Below, one piece after another: positions 7,720 through 16,344 of a stretch of 42,689 nucleotides of DNA. Where the stretch lies: positions 1-42,689 of the forward strand of contig JAUNGA010000012.1 of NCBI GenBank assembly GCA_030524765.1, written 5' to 3'. The position numbers were made by a program, and so were the translations under genes. Under the pieces are notes generated by a model that saw nothing but the letters and a program-made list of their open reading frames with translations, had not been told where the DNA came from and ran no database searches. This stretch comes from Bacteroidales bacterium (lineage in GTDB: Bacteria; Bacteroidota; Bacteroidia; Bacteroidales; Muribaculaceae). Position 1 is the stretch's first letter, and each line of letters starts with the position of its first letter.

Positions 7720-9261
7720 ATGCAGATATGGTTAATCATAGCGATTGGTGTGCTGGCCGCAGTATGTGGCGTGGTGGCTACCCTTATCGCGCAGCGAAAA
7801 ATGGCCAATACAAGGGCCAAGCAGATATTGGCCGACGCCGAGCGTGAGGCCGAGGATCTCAAACGCAACAAGATACTTGAGGGCCGCGAAGAGGCCCTGC
7901 AGATCACGACCGATGCCGAGAAACAGGCCACCCAGCGCATGGCCAAGGTGCAGTCGGCTGAGTCGCGCCAGAAACAGCGCGAGCTGCAACTCAATCAGCA
8001 GCAGAGCGAGAACGCCCGTGCTCGCAACGAAATCGATGGCGCCCGTCAGGCCCTCGAGGCGCAGGCATCGGTTCTCGAGACCCGTTCGGCCGAGCTTGAG
8101 CACATGCACCGTCAGGCTATCGAGCAGCTGGAGCATATCTCGGGCCTGTCGTCGCAGGAGGCCAAGGAGAAACTGGTCGAGTCGCTCAAAGACGAGGCCA
8201 AGACTGCCGCCGCATCATACATCAACGACATCATGGACGAGGCCAAGATGACCGCCAACAAGGAGGCCAAACGCATCGTGGTGCAGTCGATACAGCGTGT
8301 GGCCACCGAGACGGCCATCGAGAATTCGGTGACAGTCTTCCATATCGACTCTGACGAGATCAAGGGCCGCATCATAGGCCGCGAGGGCCGCAATATACGT
8401 GCTCTTGAGGCCGCTACGGGCATCGAGATCATTGTCGATGACACTCCCGAGGCGATCGTCCTGTCGGGCTTTGATCCCGTCCGCCGCGAGATCGCCCGTC
8501 TTGCCCTGCATCAGCTTGTCGCCGACGGCCGTATCCATCCGGCCCGCATTGAGGAGGTCGTGGCCAAGGTGCGCCGTCAGATCGAGGAGGAGATTATCGA
8601 GACCGGCAAACGTACGGCCATCGATCTGGGCATACACGGCCTGCATCCCGACCTCATACGTATGGTGGGCAAGATGAAGTATCGCTCGAGCTACGGACAG
8701 AATCTGCTGCAGCACTCGCGCGAGACCGCCAATCTGTGTGCGATCATGGCCGCCGAGCTCGGCCTCAATCCCAAGAAAGCCCGCCGCGCCGGTCTGCTGC
8801 ATGATATAGGCAAGGTGCCTGACGAAGAGCCCGAACTGCCACATGCATTGCTGGGCATGAAGCTGGCCGAGAAGTATAAAGAGAAACCGGAAATCTGCAA
8901 TGCCATCGGCGCACACCACGACGAAATCGAGCAGACATCGCTGCTCGCGCCTATCGTACAGGTCTGCGACGCGATATCAGGCGCCCGCCCCGGTGCCCGT
9001 CGCGAGATAGTCGAGGCTTATATCAAGCGTCTCAACGATCTCGAACAGCTGGCTTTGTCATATCCCGGCGTAGTCAAGACCTATGCCATACAGGCCGGCC
9101 GCGAGCTGCGCGTGATTGTCGGTGCCGACAAGATCGACGATGTGGAGACCGAACGTCTGTCATCAGAAATCGCACGCCGCATCCAGGACGAAATGACATA
9201 TCCCGGACAGGTCAAGATCACCGTCATCCGCGAGACCCGTTCGGTAGCGTTCGCCAAGTAA
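7720..9261 (+). CDS. rny: Ribonuclease Y
   Basis: Membrane-anchored endoribonuclease that starts mRNA decay. The 513-aa length is typical. Domain order: an N-terminal membrane helix (about 3-24), a long coiled coil (about 30-190), a KH RNA-binding domain with the [10 protein letters not shown] loop (about 205-270), and an HD phosphohydrolase domain with the catalytic HDIGK motif near residue 361, followed by AHHDEIE. The C-terminal domain ends at [12 protein letters not shown]. It starts 157 bp after zapA, in a gap that may hold a structured RNA. The next gene, ricT, starts only 3 bp after its stop, implying co-expression. In Bacillus, RicT is part of a complex that modulates RNase Y. Confidence 0.97.
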   Translation: MQIWLIIAIGVLAAVCGVVATLIAQRKMANTRAKQILADAEREAEDLKRNKILEGREEALQITTDAEKQATQRMAKVQSAESRQKQRELQLNQQQSENARARNEIDGARQALEAQASVLETRSAELEHMHRQAIEQLEHISGLSSQEAKEKLVESLKDEAKTAAASYINDIMDEAKMTANKEAKRIVVQSIQRVATETAIENSVTVFHIDSDEIKGRIIGREGRNIRALEAATGIEIIVDDTPEAIVLSGFDPVRREIARLALHQLVADGRIHPARIEEVVAKVRRQIEEEIIETGKRTAIDLGIHGLHPDLIRMVGKMKYRSSYGQNLLQHSRETANLCAIMAAELGLNPKKARRAGLLHDIGKVPDEEPELPHALLGMKLAEKYKEKPEICNAIGAHHDEIEQTSLLAPIVQVCDAISGARPGARREIVEAYIKRLNDLEQLALSYPGVVKTYAIQAGRELRVIVGADKIDDVETERLSSEIARRIQDEMTYPGQVKITVIRETRSVAFAK

Positions 9262-9264
9262 ATC

Positions 9265-10545
9265 ATGATCGACGAAGAGAAAAAAGAGTCAGCCCCCGCC
9301 GCGGGTGGCTGCGGCGACAAGTGCGGGGCCGACGGTCCCCGTGCCAAGCTGCACAGCTATAACTGGCTCGCCGACATTCCCGGCGGCTATGCCGACAGCG
9401 ACATGGTCGAGGTGACGTTCAAGAATACCCGCAAGGGGTATTACAAAAACAGCACCCACATACCTCTCGAAATCGGAGATATGGTGGCTGTCGAGGCTAC
9501 ACCGGGCCACGACATCGGCATGGTGACGCTCACGGGCATACTGGTCGAACGGCGCATGCGCAAAAGCCAGGGGACACGGCAGCGAGGCTCGGCCGACACC
9601 GAGATCAAGCGGGTGTTCCGCAAGGCCCGTCCGGGCGATCTCGAACGTTACGAGGAGGCCCGTGCCAAGGAGACCGACACGATGATACGCGCCCGTAAGA
9701 TCGCGTCGAGCCTCGGCCTCAATATGAAGATAGGCGACGTCGAGTATCAGGGCGATGGCAATAAGGCCATATTCTACTATATAGCCGACGAGCGTGTCGA
9801 CTTCCGTCAACTCATCAAGGTGCTGGCCGAGACTTTCAAGGTGCGTATCGAGATGAAACAGATAGGCGCGCGCCAGGAGGCCGGCCGCATCGGCGGCATC
9901 GGTCCGTGCGGGCGTCCGCTGTGCTGCTCGCGCTGGATGACAAACTTTGTGTCGGTAGCCACCAGTGCTGCGCGCTATCAGGATATATCGCTCAATCCGC
10001 AGAAACTCGCCGGCCAGTGCGCCAAGCTCAAATGCTGCCTCAATTTCGAGGTCGACACCTATGTCGAGAGTTCAAAGCGGCTGTCGGGCAAGGACGTGCG
10101 TCTCGAGACGGCCGACTCGACATATTACCATTTCAAGACCGATATCTTCAAGCGCGAGATCACTTACTCGACCGACAAGTCTATGGCGGCAAATCTCGTG
10201 ACCATATCGGCCGAGCGGGCATTCGAGGTCATCGCCATGAACAAGGAAGGCCAGAAACCGCAGACGCTGCTTGCCGAAGGCGATGAAACGCCCAAAGAGA
10301 AGAAAGCGTTCGGTGATATCCTCGGCGAAGATGATCTGACACGTTTTGACAAGAAAAAGAAAAAACGTGCCAAGGGCAAAGGCGGCAAACCGGCCGACAA
10401 GGGCGGTGACAAGCCGGCCGAACGTCAGTCGGACCAGCAGGGCGCATCCCCGCGAAAGTCACGCAAACCCGACAAGCGCAAAGACAAACCCCGCAAAGAC
10501 GGCGACGGAGGCAAGCCGCAGGCACCCAAGCCTCCCAAGGAATGA
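9265..10545 (+). CDS. ricT: PSP1-domain protein RicT
   Basis: PSP1/RicT family. In Bacillus subtilis RicT (YaaT) joins RicA and RicF in an Fe-S-containing complex that assists RNase Y. The protein is 426 aa. The PSP1 core (about 60-275) carries the family cysteines in GPCGRPLCC (C215, C220, C221) and QCAKLKCC (C252, C257, C258), likely Fe-S ligands. A further Cys cluster (GGCGDKCG) lies near the N-terminus. From about residue 355 to the end the protein is a Lys/Pro/Gly-rich low-complexity tail that could bind RNA (inference). It begins 3 bp after rny and overlaps gldH by 4 bp, so it links the two. Confidence 0.93.
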   Translation: MIDEEKKESAPAAGGCGDKCGADGPRAKLHSYNWLADIPGGYADSDMVEVTFKNTRKGYYKNSTHIPLEIGDMVAVEATPGHDIGMVTLTGILVERRMRKSQGTRQRGSADTEIKRVFRKARPGDLERYEEARAKETDTMIRARKIASSLGLNMKIGDVEYQGDGNKAIFYYIADERVDFRQLIKVLAETFKVRIEMKQIGARQEAGRIGGIGPCGRPLCCSRWMTNFVSVATSAARYQDISLNPQKLAGQCAKLKCCLNFEVDTYVESSKRLSGKDVRLETADSTYYHFKTDIFKREITYSTDKSMAANLVTISAERAFEVIAMNKEGQKPQTLLAEGDETPKEKKAFGDILGEDDLTRFDKKKKKRAKGKGGKPADKGGDKPAERQSDQQGASPRKSRKPDKRKDKPRKDGDGGKPQAPKPPKE

Positions 10546-11006
10546 GACGATCGGCTCTGACGGCCGTGTCGGCCTGCATATTGGCTGCGAGCCTGCCCGG
10601 ATGTCTGCCCGAGCGCAATGATTATTCGGGCTTTGTGGCGATAGATCCGGCCGGCTGGGCCTATGGCGACACAATCGAACTTGTGCCCGAACTCACCGAC
10701 TCGGCCGCCGTAGGGCGCATAGCGGTGGCTGTGCGACATACCGACGGCTATCTCTACCGCAATCTGTGGCTTGAGGTCACGACGCCGCTGGGCGACACTG
10801 TGCTTGCCGACACGATCAACGTCTCTCTCGCCGATATTTATGGCAAATGGCATGGCACCGGTGTGGGTGTGAGCTATATAGCCGACGATACCCTGCCGGG
10901 AAGCTATTGTCTCACCAGAGGACGCCCCGTGACCCTGCGTCACATCATGCGTGCCGACACTCTGCACGACATCGAGCAGATAGGACTGATTTTTATACCC
11001 GACTGA
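10542..11006 (+). CDS. gldH: GldH-like lipoprotein
   Basis: Small predicted lipoprotein of 154 aa. The signal peptide ends in a lipobox SLPGC with the acylated cysteine at C21. The remainder is a single beta-rich domain of the GldH type, with a family-like YRNLWLEV stretch near the middle. In gliding Bacteroidota GldH is needed for gliding motility. Many non-gliding Bacteroidales keep it, and its role there is unclear. Start and stop are coupled: the ATG overlaps the ricT stop as ATGA. The ricT-gldH neighbourhood supports the assignment; the sequence alone is short and diverged. Confidence 0.75.
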   Translation: MRRSALTAVSACILAASLPGCLPERNDYSGFVAIDPAGWAYGDTIELVPELTDSAAVGRIAVAVRHTDGYLYRNLWLEVTTPLGDTVLADTINVSLADIYGKWHGTGVGVSYIADDTLPGSYCLTRGRPVTLRHIMRADTLHDIEQIGLIFIPD

Positions 11007-11016
11007 TATTCGTATT

Positions 11017-11658
11017 ATGCAAGCCGTTGACGCATTGATTTTTGATATGGACGGCACGCTGTGGGACGCTATCGACTCATATTGCGCCGTGTGGAACGCT
11101 ACAGCCGCATATCTCGGTTGCCGCCGTCGCGTGGCCTATGACAACCTGCTTCCCCTGATGGGTAAGCCGCTCGACGAGATATATGACGTGCTGATAGGTG
11201 ATGCCTATGCCGACCGTAACGGTTTTATCGGCTTGCTCGCAGACAATGAGCAAGAGATGATGCCACGTCTGGGCGGCCGGCTCTATCCGGGTGTCAAAGA
11301 GACTCTCACCGAGCTGCACCGGCGTGGACTGCCACTGATGATGGTGAGCAACTGCTCGCAGTCGGGACTCGACAACTTTCTTGATTTCACCGGATTGCGT
11401 CGGCTGATTTGCGATTATCTCACATTTGGCGGCACAGGATGCGACAAGGATGTGAACCTAAGACGCCTTGTCGAGCGTTATAAATTGAAACGCCCGGTCT
11501 ACGTGGGCGACATACAGCGAGATGCCGACAGCACACATGCCGCCGGCATGGAATTTGTATGGGCCGCATACGGATTCGGACAGGTCACAGACCCCGACTT
11601 TAAAATAGACTCTTTCGCTCAATTGCTTAATGTGTTTGATTATGGAAAGCAAACTTGA
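11017..11658 (+). CDS. HAD-family hydrolase
   Basis: Cytoplasmic phosphatase of the haloacid dehalogenase superfamily, 213 aa. Motif I is FDMDGTLWD with nucleophile D10 and acid/base D12. Motif II is MVSNCSQ, and a later Asp pair lies in VGDIQRDAD. A helical cap of the phosphoglycolate-phosphatase type sits between motifs I and II (about 15-85). The natural substrate cannot be read from the sequence; a phosphoglycolate-like or nucleotide phosphate is possible. Its 3' end overlaps the start of the M24 peptidase by 17 bp. Confidence 0.88.
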   Translation: MQAVDALIFDMDGTLWDAIDSYCAVWNATAAYLGCRRRVAYDNLLPLMGKPLDEIYDVLIGDAYADRNGFIGLLADNEQEMMPRLGGRLYPGVKETLTELHRRGLPLMMVSNCSQSGLDNFLDFTGLRRLICDYLTFGGTGCDKDVNLRRLVERYKLKRPVYVGDIQRDADSTHAAGMEFVWAAYGFGQVTDPDFKIDSFAQLLNVFDYGKQT

Positions 11659-12841
11659 AGAACAGCTGCAGCTGCTGCCGGCCGCCGAGCTCGACCGCCG
11701 CATCGCCCGCATGACCGGCATCATGCGCCGGGCCGGTGTCGATGCCGTGCTCATCGGCGACAATGCCAATCTGTTTTATCTGACCGGCCGTGTCTTTTGC
11801 GGCTACATATATATAGATGCCAACGGGGGCGTCAGCTATCTTGTGCGCCGTCCCGGCCATCTGCTCGGCGGCGATGTGCTGCACATACGCAAGATCGAAG
11901 ATATAGCCTCGCTGATCGCGGGGCGCCATCCTGATGCGGCTGTTGTAGGCCTCGAGCTCGACGCACTGTCGTGGACAACCGTATCGCGCATTAGCGCCAT
12001 GCTCGGCGACAAGGTCGCGGTGGCGAATGCCTCGGATATCATGCGCCGCACCCGTGCCGTCAAGACCGATGCCGAAATCGCCCTGATGCGTGCGTCGGGT
12101 GTCAAGCAGACCCAGGTCTACAATGCCATCCCGCATCTTTATCAGGACGGTATGACCGACATCGAGCTGCAGATCGAGATCGAGAGAGCCCTGCGCCTGG
12201 GCGGTTGTCTGGGACAATTCCGTACGGCCGGCCAGACCATGGAGCTCTATATGGGCAGTGTGCTCACCGGCGACAATGCCGACGCACCGTCGCCCTATGA
12301 TTTCGCCATGGGCGGCGCCGGTCTGCATCCGTCGCTGCCTGTAGGCGCCAACGGCTCGATCATCAAGCCACACCGTCCCGTAATGATAGACATGAACGGC
12401 AACTTTACGGGCTATATGACCGACATGACCCGTTGCTATGTGGTTGACTCGGCAGCGGCAGAAGCCGTGCGGCTCAACCGCCTGTCAGCCGACATATGTG
12501 CGGCTGTGGCCGATGCCGCCCGTCCGGGCGCCAAGGCGTCAGATCTCTATAACATAGCCCTGACGATGGCCGAGGCGGCCGGTGCCGGCGAGTGGTTCAT
12601 GGGCCACCGCTATCATGCCGGATTCGTGGGTCACGGCGTGGGCATAGAGGTCAACGAGCTGCCCGTGCTGGCACCGCGTTCGCGCGACGTGCTCGAGGCG
12701 GGCAACACCATAGCCGTCGAACCTAAATTTGTCGTGCCCGGCCTCGGCGCCGTCGGCATCGAGAACACCTACGTCGTGTGTGCCGACGGTCCTGCCCGAC
12801 GCATCACCGACGCATCAGAAGAAATAATCAGTCTCAGATGA
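11642..12841 (+). CDS. M24 family metallopeptidase (Xaa-Pro aminopeptidase-like)
   Basis: Pita-bread-fold aminopeptidase or dipeptidase, probably removing residues next to proline. 399 aa from the ATG at 11642. The N-terminal creatinase-type domain covers about 15-145 and the catalytic domain about 155-395. All five metal ligands are visible: D250 in IDMNG, D261 in MTDMTR, H331 in GHGVGIEVNE, E360 in VEPKF and E374 in GIENTY. An ATG at 11630 would add 4 residues; I prefer 11642. It overlaps the HAD gene upstream, and its TGA overlaps the next ATG (ATGA), so translation is likely coupled. Confidence 0.92.
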   Translation: MESKLEEQLQLLPAAELDRRIARMTGIMRRAGVDAVLIGDNANLFYLTGRVFCGYIYIDANGGVSYLVRRPGHLLGGDVLHIRKIEDIASLIAGRHPDAAVVGLELDALSWTTVSRISAMLGDKVAVANASDIMRRTRAVKTDAEIALMRASGVKQTQVYNAIPHLYQDGMTDIELQIEIERALRLGGCLGQFRTAGQTMELYMGSVLTGDNADAPSPYDFAMGGAGLHPSLPVGANGSIIKPHRPVMIDMNGNFTGYMTDMTRCYVVDSAAAEAVRLNRLSADICAAVADAARPGAKASDLYNIALTMAEAAGAGEWFMGHRYHAGFVGHGVGIEVNELPVLAPRSRDVLEAGNTIAVEPKFVVPGLGAVGIENTYVVCADGPARRITDASEEIISLR

Positions 12842-14268
12842 ATCTAAAAGACCGTCTCAGTCAGGATATATTTGCAAAAGTCGGCGCTGTGGCCGATTCG
12901 CTCGGCCGTCCCTGCTATGTTGTGGGCGGCTATGTGCGCGATCTCATAATCGGCAGGCCGTCAAAAGATATCGATTTTGTTACCGTAGGCTCGGGAATAG
13001 AGCTTGCCGAGGCTGTGGCTCCGCGCATCAGCCGCCGGGCGCATGTGACTGTATTCCGCACGTATGGCACGGCCCAGCTGCACGATGGCGCGCTCGAACT
13101 CGAATTTGTGGGCGCACGCCGCGAGTCGTACCACCGCGAGTCGCGCAACCCTATAGTCGAGGACGGTACGCTTGACGACGATCTGGCTCGCCGTGATTTT
13201 ACCATAAATGCCATGGCCATCTCGGTCAATGCGCCGGATTTCGGTGAGGTGATCGACCGTTATGACGGTCTGGGCGATATCGACCGCCGTATCATACGCA
13301 CACCGCTTGACCCCGACATAACGTTCAGCGACGATCCGTTGCGCATGATGCGTGCGATCAGATTTGCCACGCAGCTCGAGTTCCAGATATATCCCGAGAC
13401 ATTCGAGGCCATCCGCCGCAACGCCCACCGCATAGAAATCATCACGGCCGAGCGCATCAAAGACGAGCTGTGCAAGATCATGCGCTCGCCACGTCCGTCG
13501 ATAGGCTGGGATCTGCTGCACCGCAGCGGTCTGCTCGCGATCATACTGCCAGAACTGGAGGCTCTGCGCGGGGTCGATGTCGTCAACGGGGTGGGGCATA
13601 AAGACAATTTCTACCATACACTGACCGTGCTCGACAGTGTCGCAGCCCGATCAGACAACGAATGGCTGCGTTGGGCCGCTCTCTTTCACGACATTGCCAA
13701 ACCACGCACAAAACGGTTTGACCCGGCGACGGGCTGGACGTTCCACAACCATAATTTCATCGGCGCGAAGATGATACAGCCAATCTTCACCCGTCTGCGA
13801 CTGCCCCTGGGTGCAGAGATGCGGTATGTGCGCAAGCTCGTCGAGCTGCACATGAGACCGATCGCTCTGGTAGAGGACGAGGTGACCGACAGCGCCGTGC
13901 GCCGTCTGATCAACTATGCCGAGGAAGATCTCGACGATCTGATGATACTGGCCCGCGCCGACATAACAAGCAAGAACGAGGCCAAAAAGAAACGTTTTCT
14001 GCAGAATTTCGACCTCGTGGAAGAAAAATTCGTGGCCATACGCGCCAAAGACTTTGAGCGCAACCGCAAGAATCCGGTCGACGGCACCGAGATCATGCAC
14101 ATCTTCGGCCTCGCGCAGAGTCCGCTCGTGGGCTACTTTACAAAGAATCTCAAGCAGGCCATCAAAGACTGTGAGATCGAGGATACCCGCGAGGCGGCCA
14201 TAGCCTATCTGCTCAAACTCGCCGATGATGCGGGCGTGCCGGTGGTCAATCCGCCGTCAGTTGACTGA
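12838..14268 (+). CDS. CCA tRNA nucleotidyltransferase / HD-domain protein
   Basis: Class II polymerase-beta-type tRNA nucleotidyltransferase that adds or repairs the 3' CCA end of tRNA. 476 aa. The head domain has GGYVRD (G30, G31) with catalytic D44 and D46 in KDIDF. RRDFTINAMA and DPLRMMRAIRFA are typical neck signatures. A C-terminal HD domain contains LFHDIAKP, which may give phosphohydrolase activity. I chose the ATG at 12838 because it overlaps the peptidase stop as ATGA and gives the family N-terminus. Poly(A) polymerase is the main alternative within this family. Confidence 0.92.
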   Translation: MNLKDRLSQDIFAKVGAVADSLGRPCYVVGGYVRDLIIGRPSKDIDFVTVGSGIELAEAVAPRISRRAHVTVFRTYGTAQLHDGALELEFVGARRESYHRESRNPIVEDGTLDDDLARRDFTINAMAISVNAPDFGEVIDRYDGLGDIDRRIIRTPLDPDITFSDDPLRMMRAIRFATQLEFQIYPETFEAIRRNAHRIEIITAERIKDELCKIMRSPRPSIGWDLLHRSGLLAIILPELEALRGVDVVNGVGHKDNFYHTLTVLDSVAARSDNEWLRWAALFHDIAKPRTKRFDPATGWTFHNHNFIGAKMIQPIFTRLRLPLGAEMRYVRKLVELHMRPIALVEDEVTDSAVRRLINYAEEDLDDLMILARADITSKNEAKKKRFLQNFDLVEEKFVAIRAKDFERNRKNPVDGTEIMHIFGLAQSPLVGYFTKNLKQAIKDCEIEDTREAAIAYLLKLADDAGVPVVNPPSVD

Positions 14269-14291
14269 TACCGACTTTTTTCGTAACTTTG
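14261..14291 (+). promoter_or_regulatory. Promoter of the queD operon
   Basis: TTGA at 14261-14264, a 19-bp spacer, then TAACTTTG at 14284-14291. The queD ATG at 14299 is only 7 nt further, so the mRNA would be leaderless or nearly so. The start of the promoter overlaps the stop of the preceding gene. Confidence 0.7.
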
Positions 14292-14298
14292 CAGTCTT

Positions 14299-14634
14299 AT
14301 GTATTACGTCACCAAACGACTCGAAATATCAGCCGCACACCGTCTCTCGCTCGATTACGAGAGCAAGTGCACATCACTGCACGGACACAACTGGATAGTG
14401 ACCGTGCACTGCCGTGCCGCCGGGCTCAACGCCAACGGCATGGTCACCGATTTCACCGACATCAAGCGCATGATCACCGACAGGCTCGATCACAAATGTC
14501 TCAACGATATGCTGCCTTTCAATCCCACGGCCGAGAACATCGCCCGGTGGATATGCGACAATGTGCCCAATTGCTACCGTGTCGATGTGCAGGAAAGCGA
14601 GGGCAATACCGCCAGTTATGAAAAAGACGTATAA
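14299..14634 (+). CDS. queD: 6-carboxytetrahydropterin synthase QueD
   Basis: Makes 6-carboxy-5,6,7,8-tetrahydropterin from dihydroneopterin triphosphate, the second step of the 7-deazaguanine (queuosine) pathway. 111 aa, slightly short for the family. Zinc ligands are H14 (AAHRL), H28 and H30 (LHGHN). The catalytic C24 is present in KCTSLHGH, with LDHKCLND and a C-terminal ESEGNTASY supplying further active-site residues. It overlaps queE by 17 bp. The promoter directly in front leaves no room for a preQ1 riboswitch. PTPS-like relatives exist, but the queE neighbour settles it. Confidence 0.94.
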   Translation: MYYVTKRLEISAAHRLSLDYESKCTSLHGHNWIVTVHCRAAGLNANGMVTDFTDIKRMITDRLDHKCLNDMLPFNPTAENIARWICDNVPNCYRVDVQESEGNTASYEKDV

Positions 14635-15172
14635 GGTCAACGAAATATTCTATTCGCTGCAGGGCGAGGGATACTATACAGGCACGGCCGCGGTCTTTCT
14701 GCGGCTGAGCGGCTGCAACCGCTGTTGCGATTTCTGCGATACCGACCATCAATCGGGCTCGGCCATGACGGCCGACGAGATCGTTGATGCCGTCTCGGCC
14801 TTTTCGTCGCGACATCTTGTAGTCACCGGCGGCGAACCTCTGCTGCAACTCGACAGCGCATTGCTGCGTGCGCTCAAGGCCGAGCGCTTCTATGTGCAGA
14901 TAGAGACCAACGGCACGCTGCCTGTGCCGCCCGAAGTCGACTGGGTGACCTGTTCGCCCAAAGACGCGCCGTGGGCTGTCGACCGCATCGACGAGCTCAA
15001 GGTGGTCTATCAGGGGCAGGACGTAGAGCAACTGGCATCGCTGCTGCCCGCGCCTCGGCTTTTCCTGCAGCCGTGCTCGGGATTGAATGTCGCCGAGACC
15101 ATAGCATATATACTCGACCACCCGAAGTGGCGTCTGTCGCTGCAGACCCATAAACTGATCGACATAAGATGA
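14618..15172 (+). CDS. queE: 7-carboxy-7-deazaguanine synthase QueE
   Basis: Radical-SAM enzyme converting 6-carboxytetrahydropterin to 7-carboxy-7-deazaguanine, directly after QueD in queuosine synthesis. 184 aa. The Fe-S cluster cysteines are C33, C37 and C40 (CX3CX2C) in a GCNRCCDFCDTDH segment. EIFYSLQGEG at the N-terminus is a family hallmark, and VTGGEPLLQ is the SAM-binding stretch. The ATG at 14618 gives this usual N-terminus; the longer upstream frame lies inside queD. Its TGA overlaps the next ATG. queC and queF, which would complete preQ1 synthesis, are not in this window. Confidence 0.95.
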   Translation: MKKTYKVNEIFYSLQGEGYYTGTAAVFLRLSGCNRCCDFCDTDHQSGSAMTADEIVDAVSAFSSRHLVVTGGEPLLQLDSALLRALKAERFYVQIETNGTLPVPPEVDWVTCSPKDAPWAVDRIDELKVVYQGQDVEQLASLLPAPRLFLQPCSGLNVAETIAYILDHPKWRLSLQTHKLIDIR

Positions 15173-16344
15173 AACGATTTCTGTTCGCTCTGATAGCATG
15201 TCTGGCGGCTATAGCCGCGCCGGCACAGACCGATACGGTGGTGTCGATAGTCAATGTATATCCCGGCAAGGTGTTTTATGAGCTCGAGGGACACACGGTG
15301 CTGCGTGTGGCCTTTCCCGACGGACGCGATTATGCGGTCAGCTATGGCACCTTTGATTTTGAGGCGCCGAATTTCCTCTATCGGTTTGTAAAAGGCGAGA
15401 CCGACTATTTCGTGTCGCTGGTGCCCTGGCAGCTGTTTGTAGACGAGTACACAAGACAGCATCGCCGTATCGTCGAGCACAGGCTCGCCTTCGACCATGC
15501 ACAGACCCGTCGCCTCGTCGGGCTGCTCGAAGAGAATCTTCTCCCCGAAAACCGTATTTACCGCTATAACTACGTCAAAGACAATTGCGCCACGCGCCCG
15601 TTGCGTCTGGTCGAACTTGCCGCCGGCGACTCGATAATACTCGGCCCGGCGCCGTTTGAGTCTCAACCGTTGATGCGGCCGACATTCCGCAACGTAATGC
15701 GTCTCTACCACAGCTATTATCCGTGGTATCAGTTTGGTATCGACCTGGCGCTCGGCAGTGGCATCGATTATATGATCAACCGCCGCGAGATGTCGTTTGC
15801 GCCCGTCGAGCTCGACGGACAACTGCCGGCGGCGACTGTCGGAGGCCGTCCACTCGTGTCGTCGAATATAGTTGTGGCTGATTTCGCGCCGTTCGAGGCC
15901 GTAGAGCCGCCTACGCCATGGTATCTGACGCCTCTTGCCGTCTTCGGCCTGCTGTTTGTGCTGATTGTGGCCGTGACCGTGCGCGATCAGCGTCGCCACC
16001 GGGTGACCCGCTGGGTAGATGCCGTGCTTTATGGCGTCTACGGCATCGCTGGTCTGGTGCTGACCTATCTGATATTTGTGTCGGTGCATGAGGCGACGTC
16101 GCCCAACTGGCTGTATCTGTGGCTTAACCCGCTCTGCCTTATCCCCACCATTTTTATTTGGTTAAAAAAATGCAAGGGACTCGTTTTATCGTATCAAATT
16201 GTTAACTTTGTAGTGCTGTTTCTGCTTGCTGCGATGTGGTATTGGCTGCCACAGTCAGCCAATCCGGCATTCGTGCCCCTGCTGTTGGCCGACGCCGTCA
16301 GGTCGGCAAGCTATATTCGGCTCAATTACAAGTCAAATGCTTAA
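15169..16344 (+). CDS. lnb: DUF4105 / Lnb-type lipoprotein N-acyltransferase candidate
   Basis: A 391-aa protein with a signal peptide (about 1-19), a periplasmic DUF4105 (Lnb N-terminal) domain (about 22-240), and four or five C-terminal membrane helices (first about 251-271). Conserved candidates for catalysis are H42 in LEGHTVLRV and C140 in KDNCATRP. Bacteroides lack Lnt, and a DUF4105 protein named Lnb was shown to add the N-acyl chain to lipoproteins there (from memory; the identity of this copy is inferred). Genomes can carry more than one DUF4105 protein, so this may be a paralogue. It is coupled to queE (ATGA) and to the next gene (8-bp overlap). Confidence 0.75.
   Translation: MKRFLFALIACLAAIAAPAQTDTVVSIVNVYPGKVFYELEGHTVLRVAFPDGRDYAVSYGTFDFEAPNFLYRFVKGETDYFVSLVPWQLFVDEYTRQHRRIVEHRLAFDHAQTRRLVGLLEENLLPENRIYRYNYVKDNCATRPLRLVELAAGDSIILGPAPFESQPLMRPTFRNVMRLYHSYYPWYQFGIDLALGSGIDYMINRREMSFAPVELDGQLPAATVGGRPLVSSNIVVADFAPFEAVEPPTPWYLTPLAVFGLLFVLIVAVTVRDQRRHRVTRWVDAVLYGVYGIAGLVLTYLIFVSVHEATSPNWLYLWLNPLCLIPTIFIWLKKCKGLVLSYQIVNFVVLFLLAAMWYWLPQSANPAFVPLLLADAVRSASYIRLNYKSNA

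Noticed and set aside
14269-14298. preQ1 riboswitch in front of queD
   Set aside because: The promoter box ends 7 nt before the ATG, so there is no leader to hold an aptamer.
15010-16089. 359-codon open frame antisense to the DUF4105 gene
   Set aside because: His/Arg-rich mirror translation without recognisable domains; the sense gene has motifs, a signal peptide and coupling to its neighbours.
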